The notes: generated by a model from the sequence alone, not told the origin. DNA of 34,146 nucleotides from Beijerinckiaceae bacterium (GCA_019747375.1 JAIEQX010000191.1:1-34146); one strand, 5' to 3'; counted from the first letter of the stretch, positions 8,194 through 16,162 are shown. Translations and numbers: made by a program.

Positions 8194-8228
8194 CGCGCCT
8201 GCTCCTCCGCTCCGGACGAGCAGGCGCG
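8194..8228. terminator. Bidirectional hairpin between convergent operons
   Basis: Eleven-bp arms (8194-8204 and 8218-8228, core GCGCCTGCTC / GAGCAGGCGC) enclose a 13-nt loop in the 42-bp gap between two convergent genes. There is no T run on either side, so it is not a textbook intrinsic terminator. Its position and strength suit a shared transcription end or a 3' mRNA stabiliser for both operons. Confidence 0.65.
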
Positions 8229-8231
8229 GCT

Positions 8232-9845
8232 TCACAGCCTCGTCGCGGCCACCAGCCTGCGGCACAGTTCCACGAAGGTCCCGGGCGTCTGCGAGCCGCC
8301 GATTTTCGTCGCCACCGCGACATAGCGGTCGGGCCGCAGCAAGACCAGAATGTCGCCGGCCGGCGCGAGCGGACCGAAGAGATTGTCCAGATCGCGCCCG
8401 GCCACCACGTCCTCGTCGACGCGCGGCGCCAGGTTCATCTTCTGCGGCACGACCGCGATGCGCGGCAGCGGGCCGAGGCCGAGCGCCTCGGCGTCGACCT
8501 GCGCGGCGACGGCCTGCGCCTCCGGCCCGATGGCCACGATCGCAAAGCCGTGCCCTGCCGCGTCGTCGAGGCGCATGCGGCTGCGGTCGCGGCGCTCCAG
8601 CCAGGGTTGCGCGAGCATGCGGCCGCTGAGCGCGAGGCCGCCGTCATCGGCGAGGAAGCCATCCCGATAGAAGGGTTTGGGCTTGTATTTCATCTGGGCG
8701 AAATAGGCCTGCACGGGCGGCACGAGGCTCGCGGCCCGGAAGGCGTTCTGCACGAAAGCCGCCTGCCGCAGCGATTTCGGCATCATGATGCGGCCCATGT
8801 TCATCGCCAGTTCGATGAGCGCCCAGGCGTGCGGCGAACGCTCCTGCTGATAGGTCGACAGCAAGCCCGCGCCCGCCGCCCCCTTCACCACGGCGGCGAG
8901 TTTCCAGGCCAGATTATGGGCGTCGCGAATGCCGCTGTTCATGCCCTGCCCGGCGAAAGGCGGCGACAGATGCGCGGCGTCTCCCGCCAGATAGATGCGC
9001 TTCGAATTCCACCTGTCGGCCTTGCGCGCATGGAACGTATAGACCTGGCGGCGGACGACCGGCGAATCCGCATCCGGGCCTGCGGCGGCGAGCAGCGAAC
9101 GGGCGAATTCGGGCGTCGAGGACGCCTCCTCGTTCTCGTTCTCGTGCAGCATGAATTCGTAGCGGCGGATGCCGCCGGGTCCGGGAAGCGTGATGAAGGG
9201 CCGCGCCGGATCGCACATGACGCGCGTCTGGCGGAAGCGTTCCTTCGTCTCGGCCAGATCGACGATGAGCCAGCGTTGCCTGTAGGTCGAGCCTTCCAGC
9301 GTGGCGCCGATGATCTGACGCAGCTTGCTGCGCGCGCCGTCCGAGCCCACCACATAGGCGGCGCGCACCTGCTTCTCCTGCGCGCCCGCCCGCAGGGTCA
9401 GGCTGACGCCCGCCTCGTCTTCCACGACGCTTTCGCAATCATGCTCGAACAAGGGCTCCACATGCGGATAGCGGGCGAGCGCGGCGCGCAATGTCGCTTC
9501 AAGCCTGGGCTGCGTGAAGGCGTTGCGGCGCGGATAGCCATATTCGCGCGTCGTCGGTTCGACCTTGGCGAAGCAGACGCCATTGGGGGTGAAATAATTA
9601 GAGCCGTAATCCAGCATGACGTCGGCGATGACCTCGTCCGCCAGCTCGATCGCCTGCATGGTGCGCAGCGCCTCGTCGTCGATCGAGACGGCGCGCGGCT
9701 GCGACACCGTGCTGGCGTTGCGTTCGATCAGGAGCACGCGCAGGCCCGCCTGTCCGAGAAGATGCGCGATGGTCAGCCCTGTCGGACCTGCGCCCACGAT
9801 GGCGACATCGCAGGTCAGGGAAGCCGTTTCATTCGCGTCCGTCAT
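8232..9845 (-). CDS. FAD-dependent aromatic monooxygenase (MhpA/PheA-like)
   Basis: This 537-residue class A flavoprotein hydroxylase has all three FAD/NAD(P)H motifs: GAGPTG at 18-23, GSDGARS at 167-173 (DG motif) and GDAAHLSPP at 288-296 (GD motif, followed by GQGMNSGIRD). Its length and C-terminal thioredoxin-like tail match 3-(3-hydroxyphenyl)propionate hydroxylase MhpA and phenol hydroxylases, which add a hydroxyl ortho to an existing phenolic OH. It lies 10 nt after the IclR gene, which in turn lies 10 nt after the extradiol dioxygenase, so all three share a transcript. An ortho-hydroxylase feeding a catechol-type dioxygenase is the natural reading. The exact phenol cannot be told. MhpD and MhpE homologues are not in the window. 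Confidence 0.93.
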   Translation of the reverse strand: MTDANETASLTCDVAIVGAGPTGLTIAHLLGQAGLRVLLIERNASTVSQPRAVSIDDEALRTMQAIELADEVIADVMLDYGSNYFTPNGVCFAKVEPTTREYGYPRRNAFTQPRLEATLRAALARYPHVEPLFEHDCESVVEDEAGVSLTLRAGAQEKQVRAAYVVGSDGARSKLRQIIGATLEGSTYRQRWLIVDLAETKERFRQTRVMCDPARPFITLPGPGGIRRYEFMLHENENEEASSTPEFARSLLAAAGPDADSPVVRRQVYTFHARKADRWNSKRIYLAGDAAHLSPPFAGQGMNSGIRDAHNLAWKLAAVVKGAAGAGLLSTYQQERSPHAWALIELAMNMGRIMMPKSLRQAAFVQNAFRAASLVPPVQAYFAQMKYKPKPFYRDGFLADDGGLALSGRMLAQPWLERRDRSRMRLDDAAGHGFAIVAIGPEAQAVAAQVDAEALGLGPLPRIAVVPQKMNLAPRVDEDVVAGRDLDNLFGPLAPAGDILVLLRPDRYVAVATKIGGSQTPGTFVELCRRLVAATRL

Positions 9846-9855
9846 GCAATGTCCT

Positions 9856-10626
9856 TCACGTCATCAAGGGCGCGGCGATTTTCTCTTCCGACGGCATGAA
9901 TGTCGCGCGCAGCGCCGCTTCTATCATCGCGGCGGCCGAGACGAGAAGCAGGACGAGCCTGCGTTCCTCGGCGGCGTCAAGGCCGTCGGACTCCAGCACG
10001 AGGCTGAGGCTGGCGACGAGGCCCGCATCCTCGCAGACGATCGGGGCCGCGAGGCCCGCCAGACCGCGATCGATTTCGCCGCGACCGACGCAGAACCCCT
10101 GGCGACGGATCGCCGCGAGATCCGCCCTGAGGGCGTCGTCGGCGGACTTGCCCGCATGCGCCAGCAGTTTCGCAAGACGGCGCGCGGGCAGGCGCGCGAG
10201 AATGACCTTGGAGGTCGCGCCCTGCATCAGCGGCATCGGGCGTCCGCGCTCGTAGCTCGGGCGGAAATGCGCGTCGGGCGAGGCGCGGTCGGCGATGCAC
10301 ATGACCTGATCATCGTAGAGCCGCGACAACAGGCCGACGCAGGGACGGCGCGCCTGCGCGACGACATCCTCCAGCACCGGCATGGCGGCGCGCAGCAGCG
10401 GATCGGTCAGGCGCGTCAGCCGGTCGAACTCGATGAAGGCCGGGCCGAGCCGATAGCTGGCGTCGACGCCGGTTTCCAGCAGGCCGGCGGCGAGAAGATC
10501 GCGCACCGTGCGATAGACAGTGCTCTGCGGCGCGGCGAGCGCATCCGCCATGGCCTGCACGGTCCAGGCCCCTTCGGCCTCGCCGAAGAGGCGCAGCACC
10601 GCCATGTAGCGTTCGAGACCGGCCAT
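9856..10626 (-). CDS. IclR-family transcriptional regulator
   Basis: This protein has 256 residues. Residues 1-65 form the winged helix, with the recognition helix in AAPQSTVYRTVRDLLAAGLL. Residues 75-250 form the GAF-like IclR effector domain, with PMPLMQGATSKVILA and the LAAPIVCEDAGLVASLSL block. I use the ATG at 10626, where family similarity starts and a GAGG lies about 9 nt upstream; a longer frame to 10686 would run into the preceding gene. IclR proteins commonly control aromatic catabolism (PcaR, PobR, MhpR types). It is sandwiched between the two enzymes it presumably controls, with 10-nt gaps on each side, so it would regulate itself as well. The 35-bp palindrome at 11476-11510 is its most likely operator. 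Confidence 0.93.
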   Translation of the reverse strand: MAGLERYMAVLRLFGEAEGAWTVQAMADALAAPQSTVYRTVRDLLAAGLLETGVDASYRLGPAFIEFDRLTRLTDPLLRAAMPVLEDVVAQARRPCVGLLSRLYDDQVMCIADRASPDAHFRPSYERGRPMPLMQGATSKVILARLPARRLAKLLAHAGKSADDALRADLAAIRRQGFCVGRGEIDRGLAGLAAPIVCEDAGLVASLSLVLESDGLDAAEERRLVLLLVSAAAMIEAALRATFMPSEEKIAAPLMT

Positions 10627-10636
10627 GCGGGTCGCC

Positions 10637-11470
10637 TCAGCTGCGCAGGATCGCCTTGCCCCACAGATTGAGCGTGCGCTCCGCATGCGGCCATTCCTTC
10701 ACCTTGCGGTCGTGCACGATCTCGAGTTCGGCCGAGACCTCGATCCAGTTTCCGTCCGGATCGACGATGAAGATGAAGAGGTTGTTGCCGGGACCATGGC
10801 GGCCCGGACCCCACATGAGCTGGATGTCCTGCGTGGCGAAGTGATCGCACCAGTCGCGGATCGAGTTCCAGTCGCCGGCCTCGTAGGAATGATGGTCGAC
10901 GCCCTTCCGGTCCGAGCGGAAGCAGGCGAGCGAATGATGCTCGTGGTTCGAGCGCATGAAGCAGGTGGAGACTTCGCCGGTGGGCTTGCGCACGCGGTCC
11001 GACACGCCGAATCCGAGTTTGCCGGCGTAGAAGGCCTCGATGGCGTCGGGATCATGCGTGGCGAGCGTGAGATGCTGGGTCGGACCCTTGATGCCGGGGC
11101 GCGTCTCCGCCTCCTCCAGCGCGAGGCCGAACAGCATGCGGTTGCCGTCGGGATCGAGCACCGAGAAGGCCTGCTCCAACAGGATGGACGGCGCGTCCTG
11201 CGGGGCCAGGCCCTCGTTCTCGGCGCGGGCGCGAAGTTCGGCGAGCGAATCCTCGTCGCGGCACGCGAAGGCGCCGTGTTCGAGCTGCTTCGTGGCGCCC
11301 TTGCTGACCAGGAGACGACGGCCGGGACCGCGACAGATGAAGAGGTCGCCCTGCTGTTCCACGCTCATCTGCATGGCGTCGCCATAGAATTTGGCGAGGC
11401 GGGCCGGATCGGCGCTCTGGAACGCGACATGATGCAGATAGGCGGCTGCATTCAAGGTGGTGTAGGTCAT
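10637..11470 (-). CDS. Type I extradiol dioxygenase (VOC superfamily)
   Basis: This 277-residue protein has two vicinal-oxygen-chelate domains (about 8-117 and 128-250), the layout of 2,3-dihydroxybiphenyl and catechol 2,3-dioxygenases. The Fe(II) triad is visible in the second domain: His133 (TQHLTLA), His193 or 194 (VDHHSYEAGD) and Glu244 (DPDGNWIEVSAE). Such enzymes cleave the ring of catechol-type substrates next to the hydroxyls. The ATG at 11470 has a strong GGGAGGA ribosome binding site, which is also one arm of a large palindrome. It is the first gene of the operon with the IclR regulator and FAD hydroxylase. Ring-cleavage product would suit the MhpC-like hydrolase of the convergent operon. 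Ring cleavage is well supported; the diol is not known. Confidence 0.92.
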   Translation of the reverse strand: MTYTTLNAAAYLHHVAFQSADPARLAKFYGDAMQMSVEQQGDLFICRGPGRRLLVSKGATKQLEHGAFACRDEDSLAELRARAENEGLAPQDAPSILLEQAFSVLDPDGNRMLFGLALEEAETRPGIKGPTQHLTLATHDPDAIEAFYAGKLGFGVSDRVRKPTGEVSTCFMRSNHEHHSLACFRSDRKGVDHHSYEAGDWNSIRDWCDHFATQDIQLMWGPGRHGPGNNLFIFIVDPDGNWIEVSAELEIVHDRKVKEWPHAERTLNLWGKAILRS

Positions 11471-11475
11471 GAATT

Positions 11476-11510
11476 CCTCCCGTTTTACCGATATTCGATA
11501 AAACGGGAGG
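11476..11510. promoter_or_regulatory. 35-bp palindromic operator, probable IclR site
   Basis: Perfect 12-bp arms (CCTCCCGTTTTA at 11476-11487 and TAAAACGGGAGG at 11499-11510) surround an 11-nt centre that is itself nearly symmetric. The proximal arm contains the ribosome binding site of the dioxygenase gene. The element overlaps the spacer, -10 and transcript start of a TTGACA promoter. It is more symmetric than needed for a hairpin and lacks a T run, so an operator is favoured. The nearest regulator is IclR in the same operon. Confidence 0.75.
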
Positions 11511-11519
11511 CTATGTCAA
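11491..11519 (-). promoter_or_regulatory. Sigma70-type promoter of the dioxygenase-IclR-hydroxylase operon
   Basis: On the minus strand a perfect TTGACA (11514-11519) is followed after 17 nt by GAATAT (11491-11496), a 3/6 match to TATAAT. The start point would fall about 15-20 nt before the dioxygenase ribosome binding site. The 35-bp palindrome covers the spacer, -10 and leader, so a bound regulator should block polymerase. This separates the operon from the upstream tctBAC genes on the same strand. Confidence 0.55.
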
Positions 11520-11526
11520 CTTACTT

Positions 11527-11541
11527 TCTCAAAAATTGAGA
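11527..11541 (-). terminator. Small AT-rich hairpin after tctC
   Basis: Arms TCTCAA and TTGAGA with a 3-nt loop lie 9 nt past the tctC stop codon and just before the next promoter. On the minus strand the loop region is T-rich (TTTTT), but no T run follows the stem. It may weakly end tctBAC transcription. A 6-bp AT-rich stem alone is thin evidence. Confidence 0.3.
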
Positions 11542-11550
11542 TTTCAGGCC

Positions 11551-12510
11551 TTACTTGCTGGCTTTGAGCACCGGGTTCCAGCGCGCGACCTCGGAGGCCA
11601 CGAACTTGCCGAGCCATTCGCCGCCGCGCTCGTCCTTGGTGGGCAGCACGCCGCCCAGGTCCTCGAGGCGCTTGCGGGTGCCGGCGTCGTCGAGCGCGGT
11701 GTTGAGCGCGCTCGTCAACTTGGCGACGACGTCCTTCGGGGTGCCCTTGGGGGCGAAGACGGCGTTCCAGGCGGCGACCTGATATTCAGGCAGCCCGGCT
11801 TCCTTGGTGGTCGGGACGTCCGGCAGGGCCGGCGAGCGCTCGGCGCTGGCGATCGCCAGGGCCTTGATGGAGCCCGCCTTCACCTGGCTGACGAGGTTGA
11901 CGATCTGGTCGCACATGTAGTCGACCTGGCCGGACACGAGATCGTTGAGGGCCGGGCCGGTGCCGCCGTAGGGGACCGCCGTGGGCTTCACGCCGATCTG
12001 GCTGTTCAGCAGGATGCAGGTCATGTGCGACACGGCGCCGACGCCCGCATGGGCCTGGTTCACCTTGTCGGCATTGGCCTTCAGGTAGGCGACGAATTCC
12101 TTCATGTCGTTCGCCGGGAAGGCCTTTTTGGTGACGATCAGGATCGGGGTGCCGGCCGCCATGCCGACGGGCTCGAAATCCTTGACGGGATCGTATTTCA
12201 GGTTGGCGTAGAGCGCGGGAGCCGCGCCATGAGTGCCCATGTGGCCCATCATGATCGTATAGCCGTCAGGCTTGGCCTGCGACGCGCGGGTGATGCCCGT
12301 GGTGCCGCCGGCGCCCGCCACGTTCTCGACCACGATCTGCTGGCCGAGCGTCTTGGACATGTTCTCGCTGACCAGGCGCGCCACGATGTCCGTCGGTCCG
12401 CCAGCCGCGAAGGGCACGATCATGGTGATCGGCTTGGTGGGATAGGTCTGGGCGACAGACATGCCGGCAAAGGCCACGCTGGCGGCCAGCGCCAAAATCA
12501 GTCTCTTCAT
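11551..12510 (-). CDS. tctC: Tripartite tricarboxylate transporter substrate-binding protein TctC
   Basis: This 319-residue protein has a typical Sec signal peptide (1-20, ending SVAQ). The mature start YPTKPITMIVPFAAGGPTDIVARL is the hallmark of classical Bug receptors. VENVAGAGGTTG, PDGYTIMMGHMGTH and the PALPDVPTTKEAGLPEYQ block follow. It belongs to a different branch from the three other receptors in the window. It follows tctA by 125 nt on the same strand, with an intercistronic hairpin between them, so the order is tctB-tctA-tctC. It is therefore the most likely dedicated receptor for this transporter. Bug proteins bind di- and tricarboxylates and aromatic acids such as terephthalate; the ligand here is unknown. 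Confidence 0.94.
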   Translation of the reverse strand: MKRLILALAASVAFAGMSVAQTYPTKPITMIVPFAAGGPTDIVARLVSENMSKTLGQQIVVENVAGAGGTTGITRASQAKPDGYTIMMGHMGTHGAAPALYANLKYDPVKDFEPVGMAAGTPILIVTKKAFPANDMKEFVAYLKANADKVNQAHAGVGAVSHMTCILLNSQIGVKPTAVPYGGTGPALNDLVSGQVDYMCDQIVNLVSQVKAGSIKALAIASAERSPALPDVPTTKEAGLPEYQVAAWNAVFAPKGTPKDVVAKLTSALNTALDDAGTRKRLEDLGGVLPTKDERGGEWLGKFVASEVARWNPVLKASK

Positions 12511-12586
12511 GTTTCACTCCCTGATCAAATCGGATCCGTCAGCGCAAGCTTAAGCAACTCGGCTGCTTTCCATAGATAGGATCCGT

Positions 12587-12618
12587 CCCGCAGCAGTATA
12601 GGGCAGAGCTGCTGCGGG
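12587..12618. other. Intercistronic hairpin between tctA and tctC
   Basis: Perfect 10-bp arms (CCCGCAGCAG at 12587-12596, CTGCTGCGGG at 12609-12618) enclose a 12-nt loop, starting 18 nt past the tctA stop. No T run follows on the minus strand. Stable hairpins at this position often protect or partly terminate mRNA so that membrane and receptor genes are expressed at different levels. A regulatory binding site is an alternative. Confidence 0.55.
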
Positions 12619-12635
12619 GGGTCTAAGACTTTCGA

Positions 12636-14138
12636 TCACTCGACGAAGACTTCGTCCCTGCCCTTCCGGATCGACGGCAGGAGCGCGATGATCAGCATCA
12701 GCACCGCGATGGCGAGCAGCACGCCCGAGACCGGACGCTCCACGAAAGTCATGAAGCTGCCGCGCGACAGGATGAGGGCCTGACGCAGCTTCTCTTCCAT
12801 CAGCTTGCCGAGCACGAAGCCGAGCAGCATCGGGGCGGGCTCGAAGCCGAACTTGAGCAGCGTGTAGCCGACGAGGCCGAAGAAGGCCGTGAAGAGCACG
12901 TCGCTGGTCGAGTTGTTCACCGAGTAGATGCCGATGCAGCAGAAGATCATGATGGCCGGGAACATCATGCGGTACGGCACCTTGAGCAGGCGGATCCACA
13001 GGCCGATCAGCGGCAGGTTGATGACCAGCAGCATCAGGTTGCCGAGCCACATGCTGGCGATCATGCCCCAGAACAGGTCCGGGTTCTTGGTCATGACCTG
13101 GGGGCCGGGAATGATGCCGTGGATGGTCATCGCCCCGACCATGAGGGCCATGACGGCGTTGGGCGGGATGCCGAGCGTCAGCAGCGGGATGAAGGCCGTC
13201 TGGGCGCCCGCATTGTTGGCGGCCTCGGGTCCGGCGACGCCCTCGATGGCGCCGCGGCCGAAGCGGCTCGGGTCCTTGGCGAGCTTCTTTTCCATCGTGT
13301 AGGAGGCGAAGGGTCCGAGCACCGCGCCGTTGCCGGGCAGGATGCCCAGGATGGCGCCCACGAAAGTGCCGCGCAGGATCGGCCGGTAGGCCTGCTTGAA
13401 GTCCTCCTTGCCGGGGAGCAGCTTGCCCACCGCGCGCTGGACGACGTCGCGGGTCTCGGGATTCTCGAGGTTGCGGACGATCTCGGCGAAGCCGAAAATG
13501 CCCATGGCCAGCACGGCGAAATCGATGCCGTCGGAGAGATCCTGCAGCCCCAGCGTCAGACGCTCCTGTCCGGTCTCGAGATCGGTGCCGACCGTCGAGA
13601 GCAGCAGACCCGCGAGGATCATGCAGATCGCCTTGAGGATCGAGCCGCGCGCGAGCACGACCGCGAAGACCAGGCCCATGATCATCAGGGAGAAATATTC
13701 GGCCGGGCCGAACAGCTGCGCGAGCTTGGTGAGCGGCTGGCCGAGCGCCGCGATCAGCAGCGTCGCGACCGTGCCGGCGAAGAACGACCCGATGGCGGCG
13801 ATGCCGAGCGCCACGCCGGCGCGGCCCTGCTTGGCCATCTGGTGGCCGTCGAGGACCGTCACGACCGAGGTGGCTTCGCCCGGCAGGTTGACCAGGATGG
13901 CGGTGGTGGAGCCGCCATATTGCGCGCCGTAATAAATGCCCGCCAGCATGATCAGCGCGCCGGTCGGATCAAGACCGAAGGTGATAGGCAGCAGCATCGC
14001 GATGGTGGCGATCGGGCCGACGCCCGGAAGCACGCCCACAAGCGTGCCCACCATGCAGCCGATGAAGCAGAAGAAGATGTTGTTCAGCGTAAGCGCGGTG
14101 CCGAAACCGAGCGAAAGGTTTCCCAGAAAGGCTTCCAT
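12636..14138 (-). CDS. tctA: Tripartite tricarboxylate transporter large membrane subunit TctA
   Basis: This 500-residue polytopic inner-membrane protein has the usual TctA length and about a dozen hydrophobic segments. Family blocks are present: GTLVGVLPGVGPIATIAMLLP near residues 34-54, GIYYGAQYGGSTTAILVNLPGEATSVVT near 67-94, and a second PNGAVLGPFASYTMEKK-like half around residue 280. TctA is the ion-coupled channel of the TTT system and works with TctB and a periplasmic receptor. It is 13 nt downstream of tctB. It is the only TctA in the window, so the four receptors may have to share it or use a copy elsewhere. Confidence 0.96.
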   Translation of the reverse strand: MEAFLGNLSLGFGTALTLNNIFFCFIGCMVGTLVGVLPGVGPIATIAMLLPITFGLDPTGALIMLAGIYYGAQYGGSTTAILVNLPGEATSVVTVLDGHQMAKQGRAGVALGIAAIGSFFAGTVATLLIAALGQPLTKLAQLFGPAEYFSLMIMGLVFAVVLARGSILKAICMILAGLLLSTVGTDLETGQERLTLGLQDLSDGIDFAVLAMGIFGFAEIVRNLENPETRDVVQRAVGKLLPGKEDFKQAYRPILRGTFVGAILGILPGNGAVLGPFASYTMEKKLAKDPSRFGRGAIEGVAGPEAANNAGAQTAFIPLLTLGIPPNAVMALMVGAMTIHGIIPGPQVMTKNPDLFWGMIASMWLGNLMLLVINLPLIGLWIRLLKVPYRMMFPAIMIFCCIGIYSVNNSTSDVLFTAFFGLVGYTLLKFGFEPAPMLLGFVLGKLMEEKLRQALILSRGSFMTFVERPVSGVLLAIAVLMLIIALLPSIRKGRDEVFVE

Positions 14139-14151
14139 GTCGGGCTCCGGC

Positions 14152-14658
14152 TCAGAAAGGCAGAATGGGTTCGAGCAGCGAGCCGACGACCGGAATCGGA
14201 AGGCGCAGCAGAACTTTGAAAAGGAGGATGCAGATGGTGGTCAGGATGACCGCGAAGATCGCCGATTCCTTCCAGCGAAATTCGTCGCTGGCCATGGATC
14301 CGAAGAACATTGCGAGCGGCCCCGAGACCACGAGACCGAGAGGCCGGATGGTGAGGGCGAAGAGAACGATGCCGCCGAAGATGAAGAAGGCGCCGCGCAG
14401 CGACCAGCGCTCGAGACGCGGACCGTCGACCAGCAAGGAGGTGATCACGAGGCCGAGCCCGCCGACCGCCACCATGACGGCGAGCGATTGCGGCAGCATG
14501 CCGGCGCCCATGGCGTTCAGCGTGCCGCGCCCGAGCGTCTGGGCCTGCCAGAAGGCGAAGATCCCGAGGGCGATGAGGAAGAGGCCGGCTCCAAAATCCT
14601 GGCCTGAGCGAATCCCGAAGGATGGCTTGCGGTCATCCGGCGAAGTCTGTTCCGACAT
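14152..14658 (-). CDS. tctB: Tripartite tricarboxylate transporter small membrane subunit TctB
   Basis: This 168-residue membrane protein has four predicted transmembrane segments: FGAGLFLIALGIFAFW, LPQSLAVMVAVGGLGLVI, the paired hydrophobic stretch from FFIFGGIVLFAL into VVSGPLAMFF, and IFAVILTTICILLF. The conserved GTLNAMGAGMLPQ loop of TctB follows the first segment. The start at 14658 was chosen because the family begins near here, with AAGGTG about 9 nt before it. A longer frame to 14844 adds a charged, unconserved leader. It is the first gene of tctBAC. The 272 bp upstream hold a palindrome and a possible sigma54-type site. Confidence 0.9.
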   Translation of the reverse strand: MSEQTSPDDRKPSFGIRSGQDFGAGLFLIALGIFAFWQAQTLGRGTLNAMGAGMLPQSLAVMVAVGGLGLVITSLLVDGPRLERWSLRGAFFIFGGIVLFALTIRPLGLVVSGPLAMFFGSMASDEFRWKESAIFAVILTTICILLFKVLLRLPIPVVGSLLEPILPF

Positions 14659-14827
14659 TCTTGCAGCACCTTGTGTGATCGGCGCGGGAGAGCGGCTCCC
14701 GCGTTTGACTTGATCCATGCCGGCGCCGGGCGCCCCGCGGGTCCATGCATGACCCTGCGGGCTTGTTCGCCGACCCCGTACGTCTCGTCCCCTTGTTGAC
14801 ACAATCATAGCCGTCTCGGGCGCCCAA

Positions 14828-14844
14828 AGCCATCCGTATGCCAA
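14828..14844 (-). promoter_or_regulatory. Possible sigma54-type (-24/-12) promoter before tctB
   Basis: The minus strand reads TTGGCATACGGATGGCT. The invariant GG and GC dinucleotides have the correct spacing, and TGGCA plus the downstream GCT match the consensus. It lies about 170 nt upstream of the tctB start. No sigma54 activator gene is in the window and single matches occur by chance, so this is tentative. Confidence 0.25.
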
Positions 14845-14878
14845 GGGTCCAGACTAAAGTCGGATGATTGTGATAAAA

Positions 14879-14892
14879 GCACTCATGAGTGC
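14879..14892. promoter_or_regulatory. Perfect 14-bp palindrome between the epimerase and tctB genes
   Basis: GCACTCATGAGTGC is perfectly self-complementary and stands in a locally AT-richer stretch, 35 bp upstream of the sigma54-like element and 38 bp after the epimerase stop codon. It is a candidate operator or activator site for tctBAC. The binding protein is unknown. Nothing else was recognised in 14659-14930. Confidence 0.45.
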
Positions 14893-14930
14893 ATGAATCC
14901 GACAGCAAGGCGCCTTCGGGTCCTGCGCCT

Positions 14931-15887
14931 TCACCCCTTCGCCAGCGCCTTTCGGGCGGCCTTGAGTTCGGACAGGTAATCGGCGAAAGCCGCGTCCATG
15001 TCGAACTGCGGCGCCCAGCCCAGCTGCTCGCGGGCCGCCCCGATATCGAGATGCGCGCTCTTCGATTTTGGCGGCGCGCCCGGCATCACCTCATAGGACA
15101 GGCCCGGCAGCAGTCGCGACACGGAGGCGACGACATCGTCGAAGGGCGTCACATAGCCGTTGCCGATGTTGAAGAAGGCCTGGCGCGGCATGGGCGCGGT
15201 GACGGCAAGATCGACTGCCCGGCCCATGTCCCGCGCGTAGATATATTCGTTGGCCATCGTCTCGGCCGAGGTGATCTTCGCCTTGACGCCGTCGAGCCCG
15301 GCCTCCAGCAGCGCCTGCATCTTGGCCCCGCCCGAAGAGCCGGCCCAGAAGTGGCCGAAGCCGAAGACATTGGCGGGCCGCAGCATGATCAGTTCGAATC
15401 CGTGCGCGTCCGCATAGGCTTCCAGCAGCAGTTCCTGGCCGACCTTCAGGTTGCCGTATCCGCGGCCGCCGCCACGCGGAAAGCTTTCGTCGATGCTGCC
15501 GGTCGCGGGCCTGCGCCCGTCATAGACGCCGAAGGTGCTCATGTGGACGAGGCGCTTCAGGCCACAGAGCCTGACGCATTCGGCGACGTTGCGGACGCCG
15601 CCCAGATTGATGTCGAAGGCGAGGTTCAGCGACTGCTGCACGCGCCCGCCGATCAATCCGGCCGTATGGACGATGACCTCGACGTCATGCGCGCGCACGG
15701 CGGCCATCAGGGTCGGCAGATCGCGCACGTCGCCGCGCAGCAATTTCGCCTTTCCGGCGCCGAGCTTGAAATCGATGAAATCCGCGCGGGGCTCAGGATC
15801 GAAGAAGACGATCGTCTCGCCGCGCGCGATCGCCTCGCGGGCGAAGGCCGTACCGATCAGCCCTGCTCCGGTCACCAGAACCGTCAT
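14931..15887 (-). CDS. NAD-dependent epimerase/dehydratase family protein (extended SDR)
   Basis: This 318-residue extended short-chain dehydrogenase has the N-terminal nucleotide motif TGAGLIGTAFA (residues 7-17), a DVRD acidic block, catalytic Ser/Thr in HMSTFGVYDG, and the Tyr-x3-Lys pair in RGYGNLKVGQE. A RPANVFGFGH segment follows. The ATG at 15887 has a GGGAGAAAA ribosome binding site; a frame reaching 15938 is less likely. The family includes sugar epimerases and dehydratases, but in catabolic islands such proteins also oxidise hydroxylated acids. It is transcribed away from the isochorismatase-like operon and toward tctBAC, 272 bp away. The fold and cofactor are clear; the substrate is not. 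Confidence 0.88.
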   Translation of the reverse strand: MTVLVTGAGLIGTAFAREAIARGETIVFFDPEPRADFIDFKLGAGKAKLLRGDVRDLPTLMAAVRAHDVEVIVHTAGLIGGRVQQSLNLAFDINLGGVRNVAECVRLCGLKRLVHMSTFGVYDGRRPATGSIDESFPRGGGRGYGNLKVGQELLLEAYADAHGFELIMLRPANVFGFGHFWAGSSGGAKMQALLEAGLDGVKAKITSAETMANEYIYARDMGRAVDLAVTAPMPRQAFFNIGNGYVTPFDDVVASVSRLLPGLSYEVMPGAPPKSKSAHLDIGAAREQLGWAPQFDMDAAFADYLSELKAARKALAKG

Positions 15888-15981
15888 GCGTTTTCTCCCG
15901 ATGGCGCGGCCCGATCGTGCGACGGGCCCTGCCGCCATTGTGGTGACGACGGCCCCATGGTGTCAACGCGGTCGGCTCCGT

Positions 15982-15997
15982 CCGGTTTGCAAGCCGG
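15982..15997. promoter_or_regulatory. Near-perfect 16-bp palindrome in the divergent region
   Basis: CCGGTTTGCAAGCCGG is symmetric except for one base pair. It lies in the 275-bp region between the epimerase gene and the isochorismatase-like operon, about 95 bp from the former and 165 bp from the latter. It could be an operator for either. The region also holds a direct repeat of GCGCCATG near 16050-16072. No promoter was confidently identified. Confidence 0.35.
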
Positions 15998-16162
15998 CCG
16001 ATCCTGCGAAACGAGCGCGCAATACGGACGCTTCGCACCAAGCAAGCCATGCGCCATGTCGCGCCATGCGACCGACGACGTCGCCGGCGCCATTGTTTCC
16101 GGCGCGGTAAGCCGATATCGTTGCGCGCAACAGGCGCTCAACACAAAGGGAGAACAGCTCTG

